In this document: positions 34,752 to 44,553 of the stretch, one piece after another | How positions within the stretch are numbered: the stretch's first letter is position 1 | Layout of the letters: each line of letters begins with the position of its first letter | Assembly (NCBI GenBank): GCA_001632425.1 | Contig: KV425591.1 | Coordinates: 216,242-260,794, forward strand | DNA from: Neolentinus lepideus HHB14362 ss-1 | Lineage: Eukaryota > Basidiomycota > Agaricomycetes > Gloeophyllales > Gloeophyllaceae | Length of the DNA: 44,553 nt | Reading direction: 5' to 3' | Translations under genes and position numbers: made by a program | Notes under the pieces: generated by a model | Database searches by the model: none | Told to the model about the DNA's origin: nothing | The model's input: only the letters and a program-made list of their open reading frames with translations

Positions 34752-37312
34752 CTACAAGCCACGATGACAGTCCATCTGATGTACTAACCGCTCCATCCAA
34801 AACACAGGATCCTGAAACACGTGGCCGCACAGGACGTGCAGATCACTGTCCCTGCTGGACTGCATATCGTCGGCTGTCATAATCATGAACTGACCTCTCT
34901 CCAGGAGTCGGTTTCGTGATCGCAGTACATGCAGTGGTTGCTGGCTACCTTCTGAAGGCACTTTAATTGGTTCGTATTCCGCCTCTCCCATGTCGTCTAT
35001 TGATACCCAGCGAAGATTGCGATACGAATCTTGGGCAGTGAGAAACATGAGCGAATGGTCGGGATCATACGTCCGGCCTGTAGTCCAGGGACCTTGATGG
35101 TGGTCGGCGAAGACCTATACTGTCATATAGGAAACATACCGCTGAAGACAAGAACTGACTTACCCCAGGTCGACCAAACTCCGGACGGCCAGAGGCAATG
35201 CCAATGCAGCGAAGGCTCTGCTTTGGGCCCTTATCGGATAACTGGCGCACCATTTCTGCCGCTCTTCGTCTGTGCGACCAATTATTCGACGTCCTGTACG
35301 GCATTGCTAGTGCCTGCAGCTCGCGCTTGATCACAGCATCATAATAGGGCGCGACTGCACGGAGTAGGCGAGGCGACATCGCAATGGCATCGGAAGTGTC
35401 TTCACTACAACAGAAGTTGTCTGTGAGGTGCTGATGAGGCTACGATAGTAAACGTACCAGCATGACCTTGTGGCACAGGCCCTTCACTCGGGAAGGCGGG
35501 ACATAACGCGGGATATCATATCCGCCGTGTTCGAGCGTTACCAGCCACTCCTCTTGAAGAATGCCCGCAAGTTCGAACAGCAGGCTAGTTGCCTCTGTCA
35601 TCAACGAAAATACGGGATCTACCATTTCAACTGCTCTCGGGCTCCCGAACAACGTACGTTCTTGATGCTCTCGCATCAGTCTTCTCAATGCTCTAATGCC
35701 GTCTCGAGCCTGGAAGCTCATCAGTAACGCCAAGATAGGAAACCGAAAGAAGTTGTCGCAGATCTCCCGTACGTGTTTGAAGGAGATCGACATGATTGCG
35801 TCAGGAAAGTACAATCTAACGGGACAGCACGGTTTAACAAACATATGCCAGCATGCATTGTAGGAAAGCGAAAACATCATCACATACCTCAGGCGGAAAA
35901 GGGGCATCCAGAGTGTATGCCAGGCCCACGCAGATGAAGCGATATGGCATTGACGGGTAATATCCCACTGATTGAAGCACCACTCTGTTGCAAAGTCATA
36001 AAGGCCTACCATGAGTGGATATATGGTGCCGTAGACTACTGGGTTAGATGTAGATGCGAGAAGACGCCACAAATAATCCACAATTTCGGCGTTTAGGCTT
36101 GCCCTTAATCCTGGAAGGATGGATGCCAAAGATAGCTCCTGCGAGACAACCGACCGAGAAATCCTCGAGGCGACAATGATCTGTAGTTGCGGATCCCTGA
36201 TAACATTGAGCTCATACAGATGGATGATAAGTCGCGACTTACCGAAGGCTCCGAATAAGGGCAGACATGCAATCCACGATATGTGGAAGTAATGACGTCC
36301 GTTCCCTCTCGGGTAAATACCAATGGCGACAATCAGCCAAGTTAACTTCCAGGGCATCGAATTTTTGGATTGCAGGAATGATGGCATCTTCACTAAGAGT
36401 GAGCAGTACGAGACGGGAGGGAAGAATAAGGGTATCGTCCGAAGAGAGTCTCAGTTCATGGATTAGGGTATGGAAGGCTTCCATAGCATTGAGCCCTACA
36501 AACATCTCACATGTATGGGCATGGAAAGAGGCGAGAATAAAGATGTGATATGCAATCAGAAGATTGGCGGAAGAATTGCTTCGTTTTCTGATATTTGGTC
36601 AGCTTCATTCGTGCGATAATGTCAAGACTGCATACCGCAATTTATTCACCAATTTTCGACATCCGGCGATAAATATTGCGCTTGTCGCGAGCGAGCGAGC
36701 ATGCAATTCGTGGCAGGTATGACAGAAAGGCAGCGACAGTAGTTCCACAACTTCGGTTACAGTGGGTGGCAGCCTGCTAAGCCTGATGTTCTGTTTGTGT
36801 CCTCCCTCCGGCCAATAATTGGGACAGAATTCATATCGGCATTTCTGCAGAGACCAATCAATGGAGTTAATCATACGTCCAACAAGTGCATTGGGGCCTC
36901 GTCCCAGATAACGTGCGGAGATGCGACTGATGAAGTTTGCTAGGTGTTGCCCAAAGAAAGTGAGGAACTTGTCCATAGTCCGTCCAGGTCCAATAGCATC
37001 AGAGACGCTGGACGTCGACGATGCCGTATCAGCAATGGAGATTGCAATGGGAGAACAGCCATCGTCGAGGTTGAGTGAAAAGGAATACTTGTTCTCAGTC
37101 ACGATACGTGGAACAGCTGGGCGGGATGACATCGCGCAACAAGGAAAACGCAAGAGAAGATTCTGGAGAAATGAGTCTTTATATAAGACGCTCAAAGATG
37201 CTCGAAGACCGGGTAAGACCGCAAGATCCCAAGAACGTGGCATTTGCGTCAAAGATACGGGTTTGAATTCCAACGAACGTACCAGCACCTCGAGGCCAGT
37301 AAGCCTATCCAT
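34752..37312 (-). CDS. Large hypothetical protein of agaricomycete type
   Basis: The ATG has its complement at 37310-37312 and the stop is at 34752-34754. Six or more exons can be chained in frame into a protein of roughly 750 residues. It is mainly helical, with leucine- and tryptophan-rich blocks (for example LWRLLASTSNPVVYG and AWAWHTLWMPLFRL) and a more strand-like C-terminal part containing DHHQGPWTTGRTYDPDHS. I do not recognise a domain. A CHTCHE element in exon 1 is too isolated to call a zinc finger. One join needs care: at about 35430-35510 the frame contains a TAG that is removed by a 57-nt intron starting GTGAAG. Real gene very likely; function unknown. Confidence 0.72.
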
Positions 37313-38404
37313 CTATAGAAATTTATTTTAAGGTCAAACCTACCACACTTCCTGCCGCGCGCTACCACAGAGACAACATCTTTGGTGTACGTCTGCTACC
37401 CAGGAAATATTTGGCAGCTCGTTTCCCATAACATTGCTGATCATTCATCAGTTTTGTCGTGCGTTTGGTATATTTGGGAAGCGATAACCGCGACCACTGA
37501 AGGTGCAAGACGGACCGCGGAATCCAGAGTCCCGGACATCAGGCCGTGCTTATTGGTCCGCGGATGCACTACACGCGATAATGTTTCGACGAGGCATCTA
37601 CGGATCCGGACAGACACAGGGTACATCGCTCGCCTGAGCTCACGTTCAGGAGACTAGGTGAGATCGTATCTAAAGATGCACGGGGTTCAGTTCAATTTAT
37701 TGCTGGGCATTATTAGCGACCATAATTGCCGCAAATCATGGTAAACGTCCTCAGTGAGCAGGCATACTTATGTCCGGCTGTCTTCGCGCAGTGCATCAGG
37801 ATGCCGCGAGAAACCGTCACTACTTCGAGCCGCAGTTAGATCGAATTTGTAGGCTCATGTTGAGCAGAGAAATCTCGTAGATATCCCGAGCGGTATTTGC
37901 CGGGATCTGCTGCAGTCTGAATGGAGACTGATATAGTCTGTTATAGTGTCTTGAACAGAGAAAAAAGCAGAGAAAGAGGAAAGGCGTTAATGAACCTCGA
38001 TCCAAATAATGACAAAAATAGCATACTCCTGAGCCAGGATGAAGACATAGCACATCAGCACTGCATAAAATCCCATAGACTAGTGTGAGCCGGTGTCGAA
38101 ATCGTAAAGCGTAGGGCGCGAAAGCTGCTTGAGACCAGCGGAGTAGAGCAGGTTATACAAGTAAGCGTCAGAGGATCTGTACTATGTCCCCATTGAGCTA
38201 ATCATCAAGTCAAAGTCTCATTGAGCTCAGTGCGGTGGTCGAACCAGCGGCATATGCCGAAGTCACGACGCGCACCGATCAAATAGGTTTCGCCGCCACC
38301 CCCTATTGCACGTTTGCAGGGTCGCGTCCTTTCAGTTCAAGTTTTTAGGTGTGTCGTCTCCTTGTTCCGCCTTCAATTCACTTCCACTAACGAATCTCCA
38401 AGTC
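37313..38404. other. Divergent intergenic region
   Basis: About 1.1 kb between divergent genes. Only short frames (up to 91 codons) without motifs. It should contain the promoters of both the unknown protein and the dynamin-like gene; no convincing TATA box was seen. Confidence 0.45.
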
Positions 38405-41400
38405 ATGGGCAACGCTACAGCTTTAGAGTTATCAAGTAGCGGTTACGCTTTGCGTCGTAAAGAGCTCCTTCAGTTAGTGAAGCAACTTCGGGCAATCGGG
38501 TGGGTGGCATCACTCTGGTGCGATTGAAACAGGCTAACCTCCTCAATTTCACGGTAGGGCACAAGCTGAGCTTGACCTTCCTTGCGTAGCCGTCATTGGA
38601 AACCAAAGCGCTGGTGCGTATACTGCTTATTAGTTCATTGACTTGATGAATCACCGTGGTGGGGCATCAGGGAAGTCCAGCGTCGTGGAGGCAATATCAG
38701 GGGTGTGTGAACAACAACAGCTATTACTATTATACATTAAATGCCTTTCACTCACAGATTAAGGTTCCTCGAGATGCTGGAACCTGCACACGATGCCCGA
38801 TGGAATGCCGACTGTCCTCGTCGGAGGGTCCCTGGACGTGTCAAATATCTATCCGATGGGAGTTTGATGACAAAGGGAAGCGGAAAGACGACGTCCAGGA
38901 AGTGGCATTTGGTGCACCTATCACGAACAAGGGAGTTGTCGAGCTAGCTTTGCGTCGGGCCCAAGCTGCCGTATTGAATCCGTCGATCCCATTGAGCAAG
39001 TTCCTCATCATGACCGCAGAAGATCTGAAGGATAAATCTCATGTTTCCGGAACTCTGAAGTTCTCTAGGAATGTCGTATGCGTCGATCTCGTTGGTCCCG
39101 ATCTGACGGACTTGTCCTTCATTGACCTTCCCGGTACGTGATATCTACATGACAAACTATTCACTATTGCTTGATCAACTATACAGGTATCATACAGAAC
39201 GCCGAGCCGGAGACTGTTCAGCTCGTGGAAGATCTAGTCATCTCACACATCAAGGGTAACTGCCTCATTCTTGTTGCGCTCCCCATGACCGGTACGAAGC
39301 TTGCTCTTTGACGGGTTCCCTTGCTTACTTATAGCAATGATTACAGATGATATTGAAAACCAGAAAGCGCTGCGGCTTGCGCACGGAGTCGACCCCAAGG
39401 GGCTTCGAACCATAGGTAGGTTCTCCTGCTTGGTCGTTGCCAGCTGTCTAATGCCATTTAGGCGTCCTCACGAAGCCCGATATGTTGACGTCTGGTGCAA
39501 CTAAGGCCCGTGATCTCTGGCTGGACGTTATTGAAGGCAGAAGACACTCACTACTCCACGGTTACTACTGTACGCGCCAGCCAGACGATGTCGAGCGGGC
39601 AAATGATATCTCTGCCGCTAGTGCCAGACAGGCTGAGACCGAGTTCTTTGCGAACACTGCCCCTTGGTCCCGCTCGACGCAGAAGAATCGCTTCGGCACA
39701 ATCAATCTTGTTGCGACGCTGAGTAGACTATTGACCCAGCTTATCAATGACATGCATGAGCACCTTACTTAGCTTATCCTCTTGCCTATGCTGACATTCC
39801 TCATTAGACTCCCGGCGCTCGACATCGAAGCCAAGAGCTGTCTCCAAGCCTGTGATGAAGAGCTAATGACCCTCCCGCAACCCATTGAAGCCGAACCTGC
39901 GACATATGTTCTAGGTCTTATCACGACATTCGCCACGGAATTTCAGCGCTATGTTCAGGGCGGCGTCGACTCGGGCAGGCTGATCCACGAGAACCACGAC
40001 GCATACCGCAACTTCAAGTATAGCATTAGGCGGACTGCTCCAAATTTTGTCCCTTATCCCGGGGCTTCGTCTGCTGTTCAAGGGGAGTTCGAGAACTTTA
40101 TTGGCGATGGTGAGGATGGGGGCCCCGTAGAGGGTCTCGTAAGCGCAAAGGCACCTGTCTATCTGTCGGATATGCGCCAGCATATTGAGAGGTAGGCTTG
40201 GATCTCGGGTGGAAGGGCTTCTTGACTGATCGACGGGACTTCGTAGGTCTATCACACGGGAATTACCGGATGACGTTCCGTTTCCTTGCAAGGTCTCGCT
40301 GATCCAGGCTTTCCAGACGACATGGAACCCCTCGGCCATGGAGTGTTTCGAAAGTGCACAGCGGTCGATGGTCAATTTACTGCACGATCTGCTCTGTGCG
40401 TACTTCAGCAGATACGAGCCTCTTCATAAACAACTCCGGTCTGTCCTTGACTTATCTATTTCGTAGCCGAGCTGACTCTGACCTTGTTAGGCTTTTCACG
40501 ACTGAGCTCGTGAGCAGGCATCAAGCTATCTGCACGGAGCGTATAGAAGAAATCCTCGAGATCGAGTCGGAACCTTTCACCCAGAACGGCCATTATTATG
40601 ACTCGTGCCGTGATAAGTGGCTCGCGAAGTACAAGGATGCCAGAGCTGGCAAAACGTTCCTGTCAGAGGAGCGTCCTGTGAAGGTGGCCAAGACGTCTCG
40701 TACAGCGGATGTATCTCAAACTCAGGCTCGCCCTGTGTCTGGCTCCAATGCACATGCTTCGTCCGCGTCGTCGGCTGAGCCTGTGCCTTCGCCTGTATCT
40801 GCATCGCCGCCTTCAGGATCGTCTGCACAGTTCGTGGCCTCCCTACCGACTGAGACGAACAAGGTCCCATTTGGCTTCTCGTCGAGCAGTGGTGCGGGGG
40901 CGTTCACGTTTGCGAAGCCATCAACGGGGTTTAGACAGCCACCGATGGGATTCGTAGAACCCCCGACGGGCTTTGGACAGCCAACGACGGGATTCGTACA
41001 ATCCCCGACGGGCTTTGGACAGCCAACGACGGGATTCGTACAATCCCCGACGGGCTTTGGTCAACCATCGACGGGCTTTGGACTACCATCAGCAGATACC
41101 CGAAAGACCAATGCCACCCCCCCCCTTTGGCCAACAAGGAGCATCATCTGTGGCTTCGATAACGAACGGGATACACAAATCCTCGGCATCGAGTTCTTTA
41201 AATTTAACAACACGGTTAGAACAAGCCTTGCTTGATAAAACTGCTACTAGCCCCAGCCATGTTGCGCCCTCCCGACCAACGCTGTGGGCAGTAGCGAACT
41301 CCAAGCAAGCATCAGAGGCAAATTTCTCTACAGCCGCCCCTAAACCGTCCTTGAGCGAAGTCGACGAGGAGAAGATCAACGCCGCTTTGGCCGCGCTGGC

Positions 41401-41818
41401 CGACATAGGCTATGCTGGGCTCACGGCGGAAGATCTGGGCAAGCTTAACCCTCCCGACGAGTTTACTCGCGAGATCATTGTCATGGCGCAAGTCCGTGCC
41501 TACTTTCAAGTTTCGTATAAGGTTCGTATCTCGACCACTTTTAGCTGCTGATTGCTAATATTCTCTCTCGATTCCCATTGCCAGCGCGTGATCGACAATG
41601 TCCCTCTGCTTATTGATCGCAAATTCGTACGAGCGATTGCGAAGGATCTGCAAGGATTCTTGATATCAAAATTAGGTCTCGGAACTGCAAATGCAAGTTC
41701 GCGCTGCGCAGCGTACCTCGCTGAAGATCCTAATATCATTGTTCGTCGTGACGAGCTGATTGCTCGCAAGAAACGACTTGAAGGTGTAAAGCTCGAGCTC
41801 GCGAAGTTCGGGTTGTGA
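38405..41818 (+). CDS. Dynamin-like large GTPase with inserted GF/FG repeats
   Basis: The ATG is at 38405 and about 11 introns follow. The G domain has the P-loop GNQSAGKSS at about residues 46-54, the switch region PRDAGTCTRCP, DLSFIDLPG, and GVLTKPD. A stalk region follows. After residue about 590 comes a Ser/Pro/Lys-rich linker, then eight seven-residue GF repeats (40920-41090), then a C-terminal GTPase-effector-like helical region ending KLELAKFGL. It resembles the Mx/Vps1-like dynamins expanded in agaricomycetes, which remodel membranes; no pleckstrin domain is seen. Two abnormalities need resolving: a nine-cytosine run at 41116-41124 puts the effector half one base out of frame, and the intron after 39754 begins with GC. 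If the run is real, the product loses its effector domain. Confidence 0.85.
40921..41094 (+). repeat. Tandem repeat encoding GF/FG heptads
   Basis: The core is a 42-bp unit, exact at 40965-41006 and 41007-41048, with partial copies on both sides. It encodes alternating heptads of the form GFGQPTT and GFVQSPT, eight GF heptads in all. The near-identity of the central copies indicates recent expansion. The repeat lies within the dynamin-like gene. Confidence 0.9.
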
Positions 41819-41871
41819 TGCTTGGCTGGTAACGTAGCCGTTTTCATCCGCTCTTGTCCTGTTTGAGGTAT

Positions 41872-42100
41872 TGTAGGGATCGTGCTCGGACTAACTCTGT
41901 TCCACCCTACAGGTCCTCCTGCCGCTTATCTAAGTTTCTCAGATAGATAGGTATATAAGTAGCTCTACTCTACAGATGTACCTTAGTTGTTCTTTTGCTC
42001 TTCGCAATAGACTCGGTCTGGTGTATTGCTCTGCATGATATCTCTAAGTCCTAGTCTCGAACGACTCTTGTAAGGCGCTCTTAAGCTGAGTAACCTTACA
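41872..42100 (+). mobile_element. Possible 5' LTR of the retrotransposon
   Basis: The segment begins TGTAGGG and ends CCTTACA, so it has TG...CA ends with short imperfect inverted termini. It contains TATATAA at 41952-41958 and sits just upstream of the Gag frame, as a 5' LTR should. The 3' LTR and target duplication are outside the window and no primer-binding site was recognised, so both ends are guesses. Confidence 0.3.
41952..41958 (+). promoter_or_regulatory. TATA box of the retrotransposon
   Basis: TATATAA, about 265 bases upstream of the Gag start, inside the proposed LTR. Position is consistent with the element's own promoter. Confidence 0.4.
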
Positions 42101-42216
42101 TTTTTACACCATAACTTCTATTGCTGTTTGACGACGATGCGGTCTGATCAACCGTTCGTCAGGACTGTCTACTTCTCCTAGGTATACCTCGGCTTTTTCT
42201 GTGCGCACCTGGTACG

Positions 42217-44553
42217 ATGACGAAGGCGGCTCTGCGTTCTACGAAGACCGGTAAGTCTTCGACTTCGTCTTTGAACTCCGCCGCCGACAAGGCGCGCGTT
42301 GAGGGCTCCGCCGCTGTTGGGGCAGCGAGCGTCGAGGGTAACTCCGCAGTCGATAAGGCTAGCGTAGAGGGAATCTCCGCCGCCAATAAGGTGAGCGTCG
42401 AGGGCAACTCCGCCGCCGTTGGGGCACGCGTTGAGAGCGTTTCCTCAGCTGAGTGGGCGGATAAGGGTGAAGGCGAAAAACGGGTAGATGACTCGTTACT
42501 CACCTCTGCTGGTACTTCGGGTAGTAATAGCCCGGACAGGGAAGAGTCTTCATTTAGTACTACCACTAGTGTTGGTAACTCAGCTTACCGGTTACATACT
42601 GTCGACTGGGCTGATGTTAAGGATAATGAGGAAGACATTGGTGGTGGTATCCCTCAGGATTGGGTGCCTCCTGGGTCTTTGCACCCGAATATGTTGTTTG
42701 AGATGCTAAAGAGTATCGAAGATCCTAATGAACGGTATGCTCTACTGGATTATCATTTGGTAAAGAACTCCAGTCCTACTGTTACCCCTCGTCAGACTCC
42801 ATCTTTGGCAGAAGAGCGGGGTGGCGCTTACAATAAGGCAACCGAGGATTTGGCAAAACCACGCGAAGATTCTGACAAGGCAGCTGGGGGTGACAGTAAT
42901 GATATAGGCCGTCCTAGCGGTAACGGGCAATCCGAGAAGGACAAAGGGAAAGGGCGTGATCCAGCGGAACGTCCTAACGGTAATGATTGGACCCGTCCGT
43001 CAAACGTCGTGCGCGCTGCACAGAACATAACGACTCAGAAATCGGAATTCAGGATCGGGAGGGCGGGGTCTCAAGTTCCTGCGACTGGCTATGTCGGTAG
43101 ACTACTGTCGGAGGGGCCGCCAGACCACGATCCGTCCGACGATTCGAGTTCCGATGGTTCGGGGACGGACAGCGGTAGCGAATCAATAAGTGATACGTCG
43201 ACGGCACGGTCTGATGCGTCACAGTCGACAAAGCACCGCAAGCGCCTGAAGCGGAAAATATTCCTGCATGCGAGGCAAAACCGGAAACGCGGAAAACGTA
43301 GCAATAGCACTCGAGCTCGTCTTCCAAAAGGTGTCCGAATCGATGAACCATCTAAATGGGACGGTAACCCCGATTACGACCGTTTCGAACATTGGATCTA
43401 CAATATTGAGAACTACTTTACCACTACTGGAATTCCAAAAAACCTTCAGGTACGGATGATTGGCCGTTGGCTCCGAGGGAAAGCAGCCAACTATTTCATG
43501 AATAGCATTGCTGATAATCCTGATGAGTTCAGTAAGGAGAATGTTTATCATGGATTATTTGCTTACTGTTTCCCGGTCCGATTCAAGGCTGAGCTTCGGA
43601 AACATTACAACAAATGCTTTCAGGGTAACCGGCCATTCCGAGAGTTTCTTCGAGAACTTCAAAAGTTGTCTAAGAGGCTTCCTGACATTTCTGGAGCTCA
43701 TTTGGTATTGAAAGTTTGGGAGAATGCTCGTCGAGACTTGCGCGTGGAATGGTCCAAATTAGGACTGGATCCCGAAACGGCCACGTTGGCTGGGCTTGAG
43801 GATGCCGCGATCAACATTGAAACTGCAGCGGAACTTGAAGCTGAAGCGCGCGGCGACCATTCTCATCGCGCTACTCCTGGAACTTCACGCTGGAGCTCTC
43901 GACCTAGTACTAATACTTCTGGCTCTGGCGCTGCGACTTCTGGCTCTAGCAAACCGGAATCTAGCAAGACATCTCATCGAGGCTCAGCATCAGGATCGGG
44001 GTTGAATGGCTCCCCTCGTAATCCTCGACGACTGTCTCAGGCAGAACTAGATGAACTGCGGGCAGCAGGGAAGTGCTTCTATTGTCTAGAAGTGGGACAT
44101 AACTCCCGGAACTGTCCCAAGAGACATAGCGCTCGGGCCCCCAATCTCCAGAACAGACTCGCAGCAGTACGTGCGTCCTCTGTCAATTTCGCAAAGCTCT
44201 CGAAGCTTGAAGCTGACAAGGAGGCTGTACTAAAGTGTTCTGCTCTAACCGTAGGTGAGGATATGGAGGGCGAGAGCTCCAGAGAGGAAGATCATCCCGA
44301 TAATGGTGTGCCCACGTCCCGATTCGAGTTCCGTATCTATGCTGATGACCTGGTCATCATTGACACACTCACAGTGATGAGCCGCAGTGTCCCGATCTTG
44401 TCCAGGAACCAGGATGAACTGGTAGCCCTAATGGACTCTCTAATGGCTGAATTGCTGGAAGACTTCTCGGATGACGGGTCTGAAGATTCTGATATCCTCT
44501 GGTTTTCCATAGAAGACTGTAGAATGGATCTGGAAGACAATGATATGTTTGAA
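42217..44553 (+). CDS. Gag polyprotein of a Ty3/gypsy-type LTR retrotransposon (partial)
   Basis: An uninterrupted frame runs from the ATG at 42217 to the window end, 779 codons with no stop. Residues about 20-75 are five imperfect 12-residue repeats (VEGNSA-type). A long disordered acidic/basic region follows, with a lysine/arginine cluster near 345. The retrotransposon Gag core comes next (KWDGNPDYDRFEHWIYNIE, then RWLRGKAANYFM and FREFLRELQKLSKRLPDI). A CCHC zinc knuckle CFYCLEVGHNSRNC lies at about 620-633, followed by an acidic tail. Gag packages the element RNA in the cytoplasm; protease and reverse transcriptase should follow beyond the edge. The intact frame suggests a young insertion, placed a few hundred bases or less beyond the dynamin-like gene. 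Family is secure; Ty3/gypsy class is inferred from the Gag core alone. Confidence 0.88.
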   Translation, partial: MTKAALRSTKTGKSSTSSLNSAADKARVEGSAAVGAASVEGNSAVDKASVEGISAANKVSVEGNSAAVGARVESVSSAEWADKGEGEKRVDDSLLTSAGTSGSNSPDREESSFSTTTSVGNSAYRLHTVDWADVKDNEEDIGGGIPQDWVPPGSLHPNMLFEMLKSIEDPNERYALLDYHLVKNSSPTVTPRQTPSLAEERGGAYNKATEDLAKPREDSDKAAGGDSNDIGRPSGNGQSEKDKGKGRDPAERPNGNDWTRPSNVVRAAQNITTQKSEFRIGRAGSQVPATGYVGRLLSEGPPDHDPSDDSSSDGSGTDSGSESISDTSTARSDASQSTKHRKRLKRKIFLHARQNRKRGKRSNSTRARLPKGVRIDEPSKWDGNPDYDRFEHWIYNIENYFTTTGIPKNLQVRMIGRWLRGKAANYFMNSIADNPDEFSKENVYHGLFAYCFPVRFKAELRKHYNKCFQGNRPFREFLRELQKLSKRLPDISGAHLVLKVWENARRDLRVEWSKLGLDPETATLAGLEDAAINIETAAELEAEARGDHSHRATPGTSRWSSRPSTNTSGSGAATSGSSKPESSKTSHRGSASGSGLNGSPRNPRRLSQAELDELRAAGKCFYCLEVGHNSRNCPKRHSARAPNLQNRLAAVRASSVNFAKLSKLEADKEAVLKCSALTVGEDMEGESSREEDHPDNGVPTSRFEFRIYADDLVIIDTLTVMSRSVPILSRNQDELVALMDSLMAELLEDFSDDGSEDSDILWFSIEDCRMDLEDNDMFE

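Noticed and set aside
38160..38300. tRNA-like stretches on the minus strand (GGTTCGACC and GATTAGCTCAATGG)
   Set aside because: The T-loop-like part precedes the D-arm-like part and no cloverleaf can be folded.
1..44553. CRISPR arrays, bacterial operons, riboswitches, rRNA
   Set aside because: None seen, and none expected in intron-rich fungal nuclear DNA.

Overview
This window looks like nuclear DNA from a filamentous basidiomycete, most likely an agaricomycete. Genes are broken by many short introns (mostly 44-65 nt, GT-AG, with CTRAC-type branch sites), and the gene families fit that group: a PHO84-type phosphate symporter, Rho1, a SEA-complex subunit, a DUF3533/SNG1 protein, a FluG-like glutamine synthetase, an expanded dynamin-like GTPase family, an F-box-like/nucleotidyltransferase family, and a Ty3/gypsy-type Gag. 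I spliced most genes by hand. Six close in frame over their whole length: O-methyltransferase 451 aa, RTC1/SEA2 1197 aa, kinase 1016 aa, 2H phosphoesterase 333 aa, aspartic protease 719 aa, glutamine synthetase 473 aa. Family names come from recognising motifs, not from database searches.

Layout. 0-2.1 kb: fragments and one weak minus-strand candidate. 2.1-4.2 kb (+): SAM-dependent O-methyltransferase with 13 introns. 5.2-9.4 kb (+): Sea2/WDR24-like RTC1. 10.0-12.0 kb (-): SNG1/DUF3533 membrane protein. 12.0-14.1 kb: no supported gene. 14.1-17.6 kb (+): protein kinase with a long uncharacterised N-terminal half. 17.7-20.0 kb (-): an intact F-box-like/nucleotidyltransferase-type gene with a decayed tandem copy at its 3' side. 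20.3 kb: a 51-bp near-perfect palindrome. 20.4-20.8 kb (-): relic of a JEN1-like carboxylate transporter C-terminus, just downstream of the intact PHO84-type symporter (21.2-23.6 kb, -). 24.4-25.3 kb (+): a decayed or unresolved gene. 25.9-26.8 kb (-): Rho1. 27.3-28.5 kb (-): 2H phosphoesterase with an RG-rich N-terminus. 29.4-31.9 kb (+): membrane-anchored aspartic protease. 32.7-34.4 kb (+): FluG-type glutamine synthetase. 34.8-37.3 kb (-): large unknown protein. 38.4-41.8 kb (+): dynamin-like GTPase with inserted GF/FG repeats. 42.2 kb to the window end (+): Gag of an LTR retrotransposon, open at the edge.

The neighbours do not form an obvious pathway. Housekeeping genes for nutrient signalling and uptake (SEA complex, PHO84, glutamine synthetase-like), cell-wall or polarity control (Rho1) and RNA processing (2H phosphoesterase) are mixed with lineage-specific genes and their remnants. 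The most unusual items are the GF-repeat dynamin with its poly-C frame break, the kinase with a new-looking N-terminal region and a possible 32-nt intron, two GC-AG introns, the 51-bp palindrome, and three gene remnants.
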